Program-made: the position numbers and the translations under genes
The notes under the pieces: generated by a model
Told to the model about the DNA's origin: nothing
Seen by the model: only the letters and a program-made list of their open reading frames with translations
Databases searched by the model: none
Source: MED-G105 sp038522945
GTDB lineage: Bacteria > Pseudomonadota > Alphaproteobacteria > Caulobacterales > Parvularculaceae
NCBI GenBank assembly: GCA_038522945.1
Contig: JBCBJV010000001.1
Location: 505,694 to 569,693, forward strand
Length of the DNA: 64,000 bases
Reading direction: 5' to 3'
In this document: piece by piece, positions 53,850 to 62,431 of the stretch
How the letters are laid out: each line of letters opens with the position of its first letter
Numbering within the stretch: position 1 is the stretch's first letter

Positions 53850-55064
53850 ATGAACTTTGACAAGATTTTTGACGAGCAGCTCTCGGCGCTCAAGGACGAG
53901 GGAAACTACCGTGTCTTTGCCGATCTTGAACGGCGCGCGGGATCCTTCCCGAACGCGGCCTTCCATTGTGATGGTGATCAGCGCGACGTCACCGTCTGGT
54001 GCTCGAACGATTATCTCGGCATGGGCCAGCACCCGAAGGTCACATCGGCCATGCATGAAGCCATCGATAAGTGTGGCGCTGGCGCTGGAGGTACGCGGAA
54101 TATCTCCGGCACCAATCACTACCATGTCCTCCTTGAGCAGGAACTGGCTGACCTGCACGGTAAGGAAGGCGCCCTCCTCTTCACATCCGGCTATGTCTCC
54201 AATTGGACCGCATTGTCGACCTTGGCTGCGCGCATTCCGAACTGCATTGTCCTGTCGGATGCCCTGAACCACGCTTCGATGATCGAGGGCATTCGCCATA
54301 GCCGCGCCGAAAAGCACGTCTTCAAGCACAACGACCCGGAAGACCTGCGGAGCAAACTTGCGGCCTTGGATCCGGACGCACCAAAACTGATCGCCTTTGA
54401 GTCGGTTTACTCCATGGACGGCGACATCGCGCCGATCGAAGAATTCTGCGATATCGCCGACGAGTTCGGGGCGATGACCTATCTCGACGAAGTCCACGCC
54501 GTTGGCCTTTATGGGCCCCGCGGTGGCGGCATCGCTGAACGCGAAGGCCTCATGGACCGGATCACGGTCATCGAAGGCACCCTCGGGAAAGCGTTCGGTG
54601 TCTTGGGCGGCTATATCACCGGCTCGACCGCGCTTTGTGACTTTGTCCGCAGCTTTGCCTCCGGTTTTATCTTTACGACCGCCCTTCCCCCGTCTGTCGC
54701 GGCCGGCGCATTGGCATCGATCCGTCATCTGAAAGAAAGCAATACCGAACGTGATGCCCAGAAGGAACGCGTCGCGCAAGTGCGTGCCAAGCTCCACAGT
54801 ATCGGCATTCCGACCCTTGATAATCCGAGCCACATTGTACCGGTCATGGTGGGTGACCCGGTCAAGTGCAAATGGATCAGCGACTGGCTTCTGGAAACCC
54901 ATGGGATCTATGTTCAGCCTATCAATTATCCAACTGTACAAAAGGGAACTGAGCGCTTGCGCATTACGCCGTCTCCGGTCCATTCCGAGGCGGACATCGA
55001 CCAACTTGTCTCAGCACTGTCGGAGATCTGGTCCCAGTGTGCACTGGCGCGAGCGGTCGCGTAA
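53850..55064 (+). CDS. hemA: 5-aminolevulinate synthase
   Basis: PLP enzyme that condenses glycine and succinyl-CoA to ALA, the first step of tetrapyrrole synthesis (C4 path, typical of alphaproteobacteria). The 404-residue product has the PLP lysine K247 in EGTLGKAFG, DEVHAVGLYG for the Asp that holds PLP, and GAGAGGTRNISGTNH. The start is set by GAAGGAGG 7 bp upstream. It is the last gene of the bchF operon and would raise precursor supply together with the pigment genes. A second, housekeeping copy elsewhere is possible. Confidence 0.97.
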   Translation: MNFDKIFDEQLSALKDEGNYRVFADLERRAGSFPNAAFHCDGDQRDVTVWCSNDYLGMGQHPKVTSAMHEAIDKCGAGAGGTRNISGTNHYHVLLEQELADLHGKEGALLFTSGYVSNWTALSTLAARIPNCIVLSDALNHASMIEGIRHSRAEKHVFKHNDPEDLRSKLAALDPDAPKLIAFESVYSMDGDIAPIEEFCDIADEFGAMTYLDEVHAVGLYGPRGGGIAEREGLMDRITVIEGTLGKAFGVLGGYITGSTALCDFVRSFASGFIFTTALPPSVAAGALASIRHLKESNTERDAQKERVAQVRAKLHSIGIPTLDNPSHIVPVMVGDPVKCKWISDWLLETHGIYVQPINYPTVQKGTERLRITPSPVHSEADIDQLVSALSEIWSQCALARAVA

Positions 55065-55552
55065 GCAATGTAATCCAAACGCACTTGCCGACACAGGAAC
55101 CTGGAATCGCTTCGGATTTGCTTCCAAGGCGGACATGGTCTCGGTAAGGTCAAACCGATCCTGACGGATTCGCACCGAAGCAAATTCGTGTGTGCATGTC
55201 GGTCTCTTCACCATCAAAAGCCTTCCAACCGTGTTCGGATCACCGTCCAGCTATTAGGTCTGCGTTCCACGCGACCCTTTCTATTGTGAGCGATGCAACA
55301 CTCGCTACATCCTCGTTTGGTACAGTCTCGTCGTTCGGCATCTGGTGTATGGTCTATCAAACGGTCTATTGGTCTCCGCCTCTGTCATCCTAAAAAGGGT
55401 CATGGTCACAAATTGATCGCGCTGTTTAGTGCGCGACGTCTACGAGCAGAATAGCCCAGTGAGTGGGCCGTTCGATAAGTTTCTCAGCAATTGTCCTGAA
55501 GGCCAGCACTCACGCGGGCCTGCGGCGTTCGATAACTATTCGTCACCAAACG
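55065..55552. other. Non-coding region between hemA and the puf terminator
   Basis: Nearly 490 bp between the convergent hemA and puf units without a credible gene. Visible elements are a GC-rich 6-bp hairpin TCGCGC/GCGCGA (55417-55436), a small GCCCA/TGGGC stem near 55455, and a few GGTCTAT direct repeats around 55345-55375. No clear plus-strand terminator for hemA was found. Confidence 0.5.
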
Positions 55553-55594
55553 AAAAAGGCCCACGAAAGAGACACAACATCTCTCTCGCGGGCC
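55553..55594 (-). terminator. Rho-independent terminator of the puf operon
   Basis: On the minus strand, a 15-bp stem with 13 pairs (55580-55594 with 55558-55572), a 7-nt loop and a following TTTTT then CGTTT. It lies 80 bp after the pufM stop and closes the bchCXYZ-pufQBALM unit. Confidence 0.85.
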
Positions 55595-55673
55595 AAGTCA
55601 GGTGCCGTCGCTTTGCAATTAGGAGCAACGACGATGGGAAGTCTGTCAGTTAAGTCGTATCTTCAATCACTTC

Positions 55674-56597
55674 CTAAAGTCTGGCGAAGTTGTTTTCCGA
55701 TCCCCAAAGGAACCAGTTTTCAACCACTGTGCCGGAGAGCAGAATGCCGATCCCGCCCGTAATCGGACACAGGATTGCAAACCACCAGGCCCATCGGTGA
55801 ATGGATTCCATGGACGCGTTGAAGCCCATGGTCCACCTCCAGAAGAGACCAGCCCGCTCTGAGGCCGTCCCGCGGTCATAGATCTGTTCAATCTCGCGCT
55901 CGCCGCCATAGCGACCGACGGCAAGGATCGTCGCGCCGTGCATGGCAAACAACAGAACCGACCCGTAAAGGAACACAATCGTCAGCATGTGGAACGGATT
56001 GTAGAAGAGATTGCCGTGCACCAATGAAAAGTTATTGGTCCAATCAAGGTGCGGGAAAATCCCGAAGGGAACACCCTCACTCCAGCTCCCGACCATCAAA
56101 GGCCGAATGAAGCCACACACCAGATAGAGCCAGATCGCAGCGGCAAAAGCCCAGCAAACGTGAGTGCCCATGCCGAGCTGGATCGCCCGACGATAAGAGC
56201 GAACCCACCAGAGAATGATGGCAGCGGTCAGGAAGAAGCCCGCCATCATCCACCAACCGCCTTCCTGCAGCGGTGGAAACGGATTTAATCCGTGCTCAGG
56301 CAATGGCGGATCAAGCGAGAGCCACGGTAGGAGCCCGAAAAATTTCATCGGGTTCCAGTCGACGCTAGCCCACATGTTAAGGCCGATAATCTCAATCGCG
56401 AGAAAACCAAAGACAAGCGACAATGTCCCTGCCCAACCGAGATAAATCGGTCCGATCTGGGCATCCCCGATCTTACCTGCAAGCCAGGAAAAAATCCTCA
56501 GGTGATCGCGGCTATCGTCTTCTCTGGGGAGGTCGACACCGGGGTCGTAATGGCCACGGACCTGTACCTGGGTCAGAATGTTTTGATAGTCAATCAT
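55674..56597 (-). CDS. pufM: Photosynthetic reaction centre M subunit
   Basis: The 307-residue M subunit of the type II reaction centre. Five transmembrane helices are visible. Key ligands: H183 (PHLDWTN), H203 (NPFHML, special-pair bacteriochlorophyll), H220 (FAMHGATI, iron) and E235 in GGEREIEQI (iron). WWxMAGFF and the C-terminal GTVVENW are typical. Its ribosome site AAGGGA lies in the last pufL codons, 2 bp separate the genes. The protein ends soon after the last helix. No pufC or pufX follows; the next element is the terminator. Confidence 0.98.
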   Translation of the reverse strand: MIDYQNILTQVQVRGHYDPGVDLPREDDSRDHLRIFSWLAGKIGDAQIGPIYLGWAGTLSLVFGFLAIEIIGLNMWASVDWNPMKFFGLLPWLSLDPPLPEHGLNPFPPLQEGGWWMMAGFFLTAAIILWWVRSYRRAIQLGMGTHVCWAFAAAIWLYLVCGFIRPLMVGSWSEGVPFGIFPHLDWTNNFSLVHGNLFYNPFHMLTIVFLYGSVLLFAMHGATILAVGRYGGEREIEQIYDRGTASERAGLFWRWTMGFNASMESIHRWAWWFAILCPITGGIGILLSGTVVENWFLWGSENNFARL

Positions 56598-56599
56598 GG

Positions 56600-57436
56600 T
56601 TAAATCCCTTCATCCCGCCAGATCGGAATGTTCTTCCACCAATCCCACCAGTCGATCCATGAGCCCTCATAAAAGGGGCCACTGATGACGATACACACGG
56701 CGCTCCAGAACCCCGCATTCAGGGCAAGGAACAATCCCAAACGGTGAACACCGATGGTGCCGATGGAATAGCCAATAAAGTCACGGAAAAAAGCGTTCTC
56801 GTGTTCCGGCGTTTTGACCAATTGTTTCCCACCCGGGTTCACCGCGGAAAGAACCGTGCCGCCATGCAGCGCCAACGCCAACGTCGTTGTAAAGAAAAAC
56901 GTGATCGCAATCATGTGAGCCGGATTATAATGGAAGTTTCCATACTGATAGCCCGTATAAGAAACCCAATCCAGGTGGCTCATAATGCCATAGGGAAACG
57001 CGTGCCCCCATGCACCCATCAGAACCGGCCTGATCACCTCCAGGGTCACGTAGGCAAACACAGCCGTCCCAAATGCAAATGGCACATGATAGCCCATGCC
57101 GAGTTTCCGCGCGATTTCAACTTCGCGGAGGATCCAAGATCCAAATGCGCCGATCGCACAAAATGTAATGATCTGCCAGAGTCCGCCGTCCGCCATCGGA
57201 GCAACGCCCAGGCCATAACTGATATCCGGCGGGTCAATGCTGATCAGCCACGGGTTCCAAGTGTCCCCCATCGCTGCACCGTAAAAAATCAGGGCCGTTC
57301 CCAGCACAGCGCAAAATGCGGCCGTGACACCGAAGAAACCGACATAAAAAGGGCCAACCCAAAAATCGAAAAGATCACCGCCAACGAGCGTTCCGCCCCT
57401 AACGCGATATTTTCGTTCAAAACTTAAAAGCGCCAT
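56600..57436 (-). CDS. pufL: Photosynthetic reaction centre L subunit
   Basis: The 278-residue L subunit. It starts MALLSFERKYRVRGGTLVGG as usual. Ligand histidines: H154 (SHLDWVS, accessory bacteriochlorophyll), H174 (YNPAHM, special pair), and later iron ligands HGGT and GIHR-like GVHRLGL. WKNIPIW near the end is conserved. GGAAGGGAAG precedes the start. It follows pufA after a 228-bp gap with two strong hairpins. Confidence 0.98.
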   Translation of the reverse strand: MALLSFERKYRVRGGTLVGGDLFDFWVGPFYVGFFGVTAAFCAVLGTALIFYGAAMGDTWNPWLISIDPPDISYGLGVAPMADGGLWQIITFCAIGAFGSWILREVEIARKLGMGYHVPFAFGTAVFAYVTLEVIRPVLMGAWGHAFPYGIMSHLDWVSYTGYQYGNFHYNPAHMIAITFFFTTTLALALHGGTVLSAVNPGGKQLVKTPEHENAFFRDFIGYSIGTIGVHRLGLFLALNAGFWSAVCIVISGPFYEGSWIDWWDWWKNIPIWRDEGI

Positions 57437-57577
57437 CGCGACTTCCCTTCCGTGAAATGCCGTTCTGAAGCAGGAACCCTGCCCATTGATGGATCATCAA
57501 TCGGCACGACCACTTCACTGGCTTGCGCTCGTTTCTCTCAAATTCGCCTAAACGCAACATGAGGCGAAGGTTCAATT

Positions 57578-57652
57578 CGTGTCGGGTCCTGGCCCCGAAT
57601 TGGACCCGACACGGATGATTTTGACTGGCGACAAGTCCCCCCGTCGCCAGTC
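57578..57652 (-). promoter_or_regulatory. Two pufA-pufL intercistronic hairpins
   Basis: Hairpin 1 nearest pufA: perfect 10-bp stem, 57643-57652 with 57623-57632, loop 10 nt. Hairpin 2: perfect 12-bp stem, 57602-57613 with 57578-57589 (arms CGTGTCGGGTCC and complement), loop 12 nt. Neither has a U-run behind it. In Rhodobacter, hairpins here protect the pufBA part of the mRNA and give excess antenna over reaction centre; the same role is inferred. Confidence 0.8.
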
Positions 57653-57664
57653 TTATTGGTACGG

Positions 57665-57862
57665 CTAAACCCCGCGAGACGTCGGTTCGATTGACGCCTC
57701 AACTGCTGCTGCAGCGGCTTCAGCTTCGGTCATACCACTCAGCCAGTTATACCGTGGTGAGCTGAGCAGGACGAAATGAATCAAGAGTGCCATGACGCCG
57801 AGGAACGCGTAGAGTGCAATAAGCATTCTGCGCGGATCGACCATAAGCCATATTCTCCACAT
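57665..57862 (-). CDS. pufA: Light-harvesting LH1 alpha subunit
   Basis: A 65-residue antenna polypeptide. MWRIWLMVDPRRMLIALYAF is the usual amphipathic start; one transmembrane helix holds H29 (LLIHF), the bacteriochlorophyll ligand, followed by LSSPRYNWLSG as in LH1 alpha. The tail is Ala/Glu-rich. The ribosome site TAGGAG overlaps the pufB stop, 12 bp before. Confidence 0.97.
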   Translation of the reverse strand: MWRIWLMVDPRRMLIALYAFLGVMALLIHFVLLSSPRYNWLSGMTEAEAAAAAVEASIEPTSRGV

Positions 57863-57874
57863 GATACTTTTCTC

Positions 57875-58042
57875 CTATCCAACGATAATCCAAGGCCGCC
57901 ACATCAACATTAGAATGTGAGCAACCAAGGCAATCACGGTAAACATAGCGGTGTTCATCACAAAAAATTTGTGGAACTCCTGGGCTTCTCTCGCCGTCAA
58001 ACCTGACGAATCGAGAGTTGACCCGTGTGAAACATCTGTCAT
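57875..58042 (-). CDS. pufB: Light-harvesting LH1 beta subunit
   Basis: A 55-residue antenna polypeptide. H42 (VAHILM) is the bacteriochlorophyll ligand and H24 (EFHKFF) sits 18 residues before, as in other LH1 beta chains; WRPWIIVG closes the chain. ATAGGAGGT precedes the start. It is followed by pufA with its stop in the pufA ribosome site. Confidence 0.97.
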   Translation of the reverse strand: MTDVSHGSTLDSSGLTAREAQEFHKFFVMNTAMFTVIALVAHILMLMWRPWIIVG

Positions 58043-58145
58043 TTGAGGTACCTCCTATCGTGACTGATGGTCCTTGCCGCATTTAAGCCCCGCGACAGGG
58101 GCATTGCCGCCCGGTTTCCCGACCGACAATCCGGTCATGCGCCCC

Positions 58146-58367
58146 TCACCGTGTCATGAAGACCCAAGGCATGATGCTACTCACTGCCTGTGCGGTTTCA
58201 CTAAACACAGATTGGCGCCCATTCCCGCGACGACGGCCCACCATCGCGATTCTTCCAATCAGCGTACCGACAAAAAAGACGGGATACGCCAACGCGAAGT
58301 AAAGTCGGTACTCGCGTCTGTCTCTGATGTCATTCGACTTGCGTGTATCACCCAATGCCATAGTCAT
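58146..58367 (-). CDS. pufQ: PufQ protein
   Basis: A 73-residue protein with one transmembrane helix. The segment RREYRLYFALAYPVFFVGTLIGRI matches PufQ (conserved EYRLYFAL) and the C terminus ends in the usual short hydrophobic run. PufQ affects bacteriochlorophyll synthesis and antenna formation. It has a GGGAG site 11 bp upstream, lies 28 bp after bchZ and 103 bp before pufB. The start may be the second ATG two codons on. Confidence 0.9.
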   Translation of the reverse strand: MTMALGDTRKSNDIRDRREYRLYFALAYPVFFVGTLIGRIAMVGRRRGNGRQSVFSETAQAVSSIMPWVFMTR

Positions 58368-58395
58368 AGGGCTGATCTCCCTTGTTGGTGTATCT

Positions 58396-59850
58396 TCACG
58401 CTACCTGCTCCTCTAATCCCGAAGCAGCAGCTTTTACATCGTCTGTACGCACGATTGTTTGCCCCTTGCGCACCGCGATTATCTCAGCGCGATCGCGCAG
58501 GCGTTTGGCTGCTGAAATGCGCGTCAGCACCGGAAAGCGCGCGACCAGCAAATCCAGTGCTTCGCTTGCGTCTTCTGCCCATTGCAGAACGCGCTCCATT
58601 CGCGCAGGTGTCGCAGCAGCCTGATCTAGGTCCACGGCTTTGGGGAGAATATGGAACAATGCATCGAAAAGGGCATTGCAGTATTCCTGAACGAGATACG
58701 TTGCCCCGCTATAGCCCATGTAAGGCGAGCCGGTGTGCCGCCGGATAACCGCACCAGGAAACGAAGACTGAATGAACGCGGATCGCCCGCCTGCTTCTTC
58801 GGCATACATACGTTCATTGAAACTGCCGAAGAGAACTAAGGGCGGTTGGTCATTGATGGCCTCGCGCACTGCGTCATTGTCAGGCTTTTTCCCCGCTGTC
58901 CGGCTATAGGCAAAGAGGCAAGGAAAGCCGAGATCGTTTTCCAGGAAGTTCCGGATACCCCTTGTATAGGTCTCGTTGGCGACAACACCGAAGTTAGCCG
59001 TGGCGAAGAAGTCCTGGGTGACCGACCGCCACAAATCCCAAAGGGGTTTCAACGTTGTGTGTTTTTCCCGCTCGATAAAATTAGCAGGGTCCAGCCCGAG
59101 CGCCTCACCGAGACTGGTCAGGAAACGCGTCGTTGAATGCATGCCGATCGGGGCCTGGAAGTAGGGCTTGCCGAGGGCTTCGCAAAGCCCGCGCCCATAT
59201 TCCCGGTACAGACAGATATTTGCATCGGCATCGATCAACCGCTTAACGTCCGCAATATGGCTGCCGAGGGGGAAGATCATGTTGACGTCAGCGCCCATGC
59301 CCTCAACGAGCCGGACAATTTCAGCCAGATCTGATGGCATGTTGTACATGCCGTAGGCAGGACCAATGATGTTAACGCAGGGCCGTGCGCCTTCCGGCTT
59401 TTTGCGCGAGCGCGGATCACGACCCTTGGTCTGTCCGTATTCAGTCCAAAGCCACAGCAAAGCGCGGTCGGCGCTCTGCCATTGGTCTTCGTCGATGGTG
59501 CGCGGCAGGAAACGCTGGATGTTTGACCCTTCCGGGGTGACCCCGCCGCCAATCATCTCAGCAATGGAGCCCGTGACCACAACCGCCGGAAGCTCCGGAT
59601 CGAGTACGTCGCGGGCGCGCTTCATGGCAGCTTCTGTGCCGTGCTGACCGAGCTCCTCTTCGCCGAGCCCTGTCACGACAATCGGCAGTTCATGGGGCGG
59701 CAGGCCATCTGTATAATGAAGAACGGACGTAACGGGAAGATTCTCGCAACCGACAGGGCCATCAATGACCACCTGTAGGCCTTTAATGGCTGTGAACGCG
59801 TAGACCGCGCCCCAGTAGCCGCCTGCTCTATCGTGGTCCTGGATCAGCAT
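58396..59850 (-). CDS. bchZ: Chlorophyllide a reductase subunit Z
   Basis: Nitrogenase-like catalytic subunit (484 residues) of chlorophyllide oxidoreductase, which reduces ring B. It starts MLIQDHDRAGGYWGAVYAFTA and has VVIDGPVGCENLPVTSVLHYTDGLPPHELP with a cluster cysteine, and VVTGSIAEMIGGG. The C-terminal region RISAAKRLRDRAE is typical. It overlaps bchY by 7 bp. Confidence 0.97.
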   Translation of the reverse strand: MLIQDHDRAGGYWGAVYAFTAIKGLQVVIDGPVGCENLPVTSVLHYTDGLPPHELPIVVTGLGEEELGQHGTEAAMKRARDVLDPELPAVVVTGSIAEMIGGGVTPEGSNIQRFLPRTIDEDQWQSADRALLWLWTEYGQTKGRDPRSRKKPEGARPCVNIIGPAYGMYNMPSDLAEIVRLVEGMGADVNMIFPLGSHIADVKRLIDADANICLYREYGRGLCEALGKPYFQAPIGMHSTTRFLTSLGEALGLDPANFIEREKHTTLKPLWDLWRSVTQDFFATANFGVVANETYTRGIRNFLENDLGFPCLFAYSRTAGKKPDNDAVREAINDQPPLVLFGSFNERMYAEEAGGRSAFIQSSFPGAVIRRHTGSPYMGYSGATYLVQEYCNALFDALFHILPKAVDLDQAAATPARMERVLQWAEDASEALDLLVARFPVLTRISAAKRLRDRAEIIAVRKGQTIVRTDDVKAAASGLEEQVA

Positions 59851-61376
59851 CCGACAGGTGCCTCCAGATCCGCCCGGCGCTTGGCATCTATCGCGAGCTT
59901 GCGTCGTTGCTTGGCACGAAAGTCTTCATTGATTTGCGGGGTCTCGCGCCAGACGCCCGCGGTATCACCCTCACCGACACCGTCGAAGAACGCCTTCATG
60001 GTCTCGAACCGCTCTTTACCAGCCATGGCCCCATTGATGACCGGCGCGAGGGATGTGGCGCCTGCGAGCCCCATCAACGGCCGCGCCGAGATCAGGTTAG
60101 TGAAATAGAGTGCGGGTGTTGCCTGTTCTTTTGCCTTCTGGACGACAGGCGTCGTTCCAATCGCCAAATCCGGCTCGAACTCGGCCAGCGCTGCCAGGTC
60201 GTCTTCAAGCGACGCGCGGAAGCGAACTTCAACACCTTTGCTTTCCAGCCAGTCTTTGTCAGCCGCCGACCAGGCTGTCGCCGGGCACGCACTACCCACA
60301 TACTTCACGTCCGCGCCGGACTCGATTAGTAGGCGGGCAACCAGAAGTTCTGATCCTTCATAACCGGAAAGGGTAATCCGTCCCCGAATCGGCGCGCTTG
60401 CGAATGTGCTTGCCATTTGTGGCAGCACCGCATTTTTGGCCGCCTGGAGTTTGCTCGCGGACACATTGCACGTCTCAGCGATTGCTTCGAGCCACTGCGC
60501 GGTACCTTCGCGGCCGACAGGCGCCGAGCCAACCACGGGCCGACCAGCCTTTTGAAACTCCCGAACCGATGCAGTGTAAAATGGATGGATCGCCGCAACC
60601 GCCGCACAGTCAAGCGCGGTATAAAGCTCGCGCCATTCTCGCGTTGGAACGACAGTCCCCGCAGCTAGATCCATCGGCGCGAGCAACTGGCCAATTCCAA
60701 TGGGATCTGCGGGGAACATCTCCCCAAGCAAGGTGATTTTCGGCAGGTCATTTGTCGCTGCGCTTGCGGCTTCTGGCCGTTGGACAGGGCCAGCACCGGC
60801 TTCTTTGCGAGCATAGGCCAGCATGGCACCAGCAAGCACATCTTTGGCCTCAGCGTGGGTTGGTACGCCAAAGCCCGGCACGTCGATCCCGATGATCCGC
60901 ACCCCATTGATCTCTTTTGGGAGTAAGCGCAGTGGCACGCCGGAGGCCGTCGGTACACAGAGATTAGTAACGACGATCGTGTCGTATTTCTCTGGATCTG
61001 CCGTCGCGTAGACCGCGTCCCGGATATCCTCAAAGAGCTTGCCCGTAACGAGCGTCTCTGAGTTAAACGGGACATAACCAACGCTGCGTTTGGCACCATA
61101 AAAGTGAGAAGTAAATGAAAGCCCGTAAACGCAACATGCAGAACCCGAAAGGATTGTTGCTGTGCGCCTCATTCTCAGGCCAACGCGAAGCGACCCGAAC
61201 GCGGGACACATGCTCTGTGGCTGATCATGCGGGCCTTTCGGATAGTCTTGTTCCAGCCGGGATATGACCTCGTCATTGCCTTGAGCGCTGGCAGCCGCCC
61301 GCATCTTCTCAGCGCCGCCGTGACACCCATCGCCAGCTTGAGGCAGATCTTTGATATGTTCGACCGTATCCGTCAC
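59844..61376 (-). CDS. bchY: Chlorophyllide a reductase subunit Y
   Basis: Partner of BchZ (510 residues). The N-terminal cluster cysteines are in QSMCPAFGSLRVG and GSACCVYGL, with a third in TNLCVPTASGVPL. HFYGAKRSVGYVPFNSETL is diagnostic of BchY. The first 45 residues are variable. It follows bchX by 8 bp. Confidence 0.97.
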   Translation of the reverse strand: MTDTVEHIKDLPQAGDGCHGGAEKMRAAASAQGNDEVISRLEQDYPKGPHDQPQSMCPAFGSLRVGLRMRRTATILSGSACCVYGLSFTSHFYGAKRSVGYVPFNSETLVTGKLFEDIRDAVYATADPEKYDTIVVTNLCVPTASGVPLRLLPKEINGVRIIGIDVPGFGVPTHAEAKDVLAGAMLAYARKEAGAGPVQRPEAASAATNDLPKITLLGEMFPADPIGIGQLLAPMDLAAGTVVPTREWRELYTALDCAAVAAIHPFYTASVREFQKAGRPVVGSAPVGREGTAQWLEAIAETCNVSASKLQAAKNAVLPQMASTFASAPIRGRITLSGYEGSELLVARLLIESGADVKYVGSACPATAWSAADKDWLESKGVEVRFRASLEDDLAALAEFEPDLAIGTTPVVQKAKEQATPALYFTNLISARPLMGLAGATSLAPVINGAMAGKERFETMKAFFDGVGEGDTAGVWRETPQINEDFRAKQRRKLAIDAKRRADLEAPVGC

Positions 61377-61384
61377 AGCTCCCC

Positions 61385-62431
61385 TCAGACTTCCTCGTAA
61401 ATTACCTCAAGGGACTTCTTGGGTGCGGCATCGATACCGCACATGTCCTGCTCGGTCGCTGGTGTCAGCACAAAATCGGCCCCTGTTTCTTCAGCAGAAA
61501 AGAGATCTAGAAGTCCGTCTCCGGATAATGGCGTTGGATGAATCGGCGGCGCTTCGGCCACATTCTCCGCAAGGCTCTCGAACATGGGTGCCCATTGCTC
61601 GCCAGGACGACCAACAATCTGGTAATTGGCGCTCTTGCGGCGAATGTCCTCATCGGCAGGGATGGCCGAAAGGACTGGGATACCCACAGCGTCGGCAAAT
61701 GCCGCCGCCTCGCCCGTACCATCATCTTTATTGATGACCATGCCGGCAACGCCGACATTGCCACCGAGCTTGCGGAAATACTCGACCGCTGAGCAGACAT
61801 TATTTGCAACGTATAACGATTGCAGATCGTTCGACCCGACAACAATCACCTTCTGGCACATGTCCCGGGCAATCGGGAGGCCAAAACCGCCACAAACAAC
61901 GTCGCCAAGAAAGTCGAGCAAGACGTAATCAAAGTCCCAGTCGTGAAAGCCCAGCTTTTCTAGAAGTTCAAAGCCGTGGATGATGCCGCGTCCGCCGCAA
62001 CCGCGCCCTACCTCTGGCCCGCCTAATTCCATCGCAAAAACGCCATCGCGCTTGAAGCAGACGTCACCGATCGTGACCTCTTCGCCGGCAAGTTTTTTCT
62101 TCGTAGACGTTTCGATAATTGTCGGACATGCGCGCCCCCCAAACAAAAGGGAGGTGGTATCGCTCTTCGGATCACAGCCGATCAACAACACTTTTTTGCC
62201 TTGTTGAGCCATCATGTAACTGAGATTGGCGAGGGTAAAACTCTTCCCGATACCCCCTTTACCGTAAATCGCGATGATCTGCGTTTCTTTTGTGGGCTCG
62301 GCCGACACAACAGGATCAGGGTCATGCGCCGCCTCATCCTGAAGCGATCGGCGCATTTCCTCAATGGGATCTGCTCCACTATCGAAGTTGTTTCCTTGGC
62401 CGCGATTGCCCGTATTAATCAGTTCGGTCAT
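61385..62431 (-). CDS. bchX: Chlorophyllide a reductase iron protein
   Basis: NifH-like ATPase that feeds electrons to BchYZ. P-loop GKGGIGKS (57-64), cluster cysteines C145 (GRGCGGRG) and C180 (GDVVCGGF). SFTLANLSYMMAQ after the P-loop distinguishes it from BchL. The ATG at 62431 overlaps the bchC stop as ATGA and gives 348 residues; the longer frame from a TTG at 62467 is not needed. The 50-residue N-terminal extension is usual in BchX. Confidence 0.97.
   Translation of the reverse strand: MTELINTGNRGQGNNFDSGADPIEEMRRSLQDEAAHDPDPVVSAEPTKETQIIAIYGKGGIGKSFTLANLSYMMAQQGKKVLLIGCDPKSDTTSLLFGGRACPTIIETSTKKKLAGEEVTIGDVCFKRDGVFAMELGGPEVGRGCGGRGIIHGFELLEKLGFHDWDFDYVLLDFLGDVVCGGFGLPIARDMCQKVIVVGSNDLQSLYVANNVCSAVEYFRKLGGNVGVAGMVINKDDGTGEAAAFADAVGIPVLSAIPADEDIRRKSANYQIVGRPGEQWAPMFESLAENVAEAPPIHPTPLSGDGLLDLFSAEETGADFVLTPATEQDMCGIDAAPKKSLEVIYEEV

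Noticed and set aside
53301..55004. 567-residue minus-strand open frame
   Set aside because: Antisense to puhE and hemA; a shadow of their codon bias.
55634..55762. 42-codon plus-strand ORF with AGGAG 8 bp upstream
   Set aside because: It runs antisense into the 3' end of pufM, resembles nothing known, and the AGGAG may be chance.
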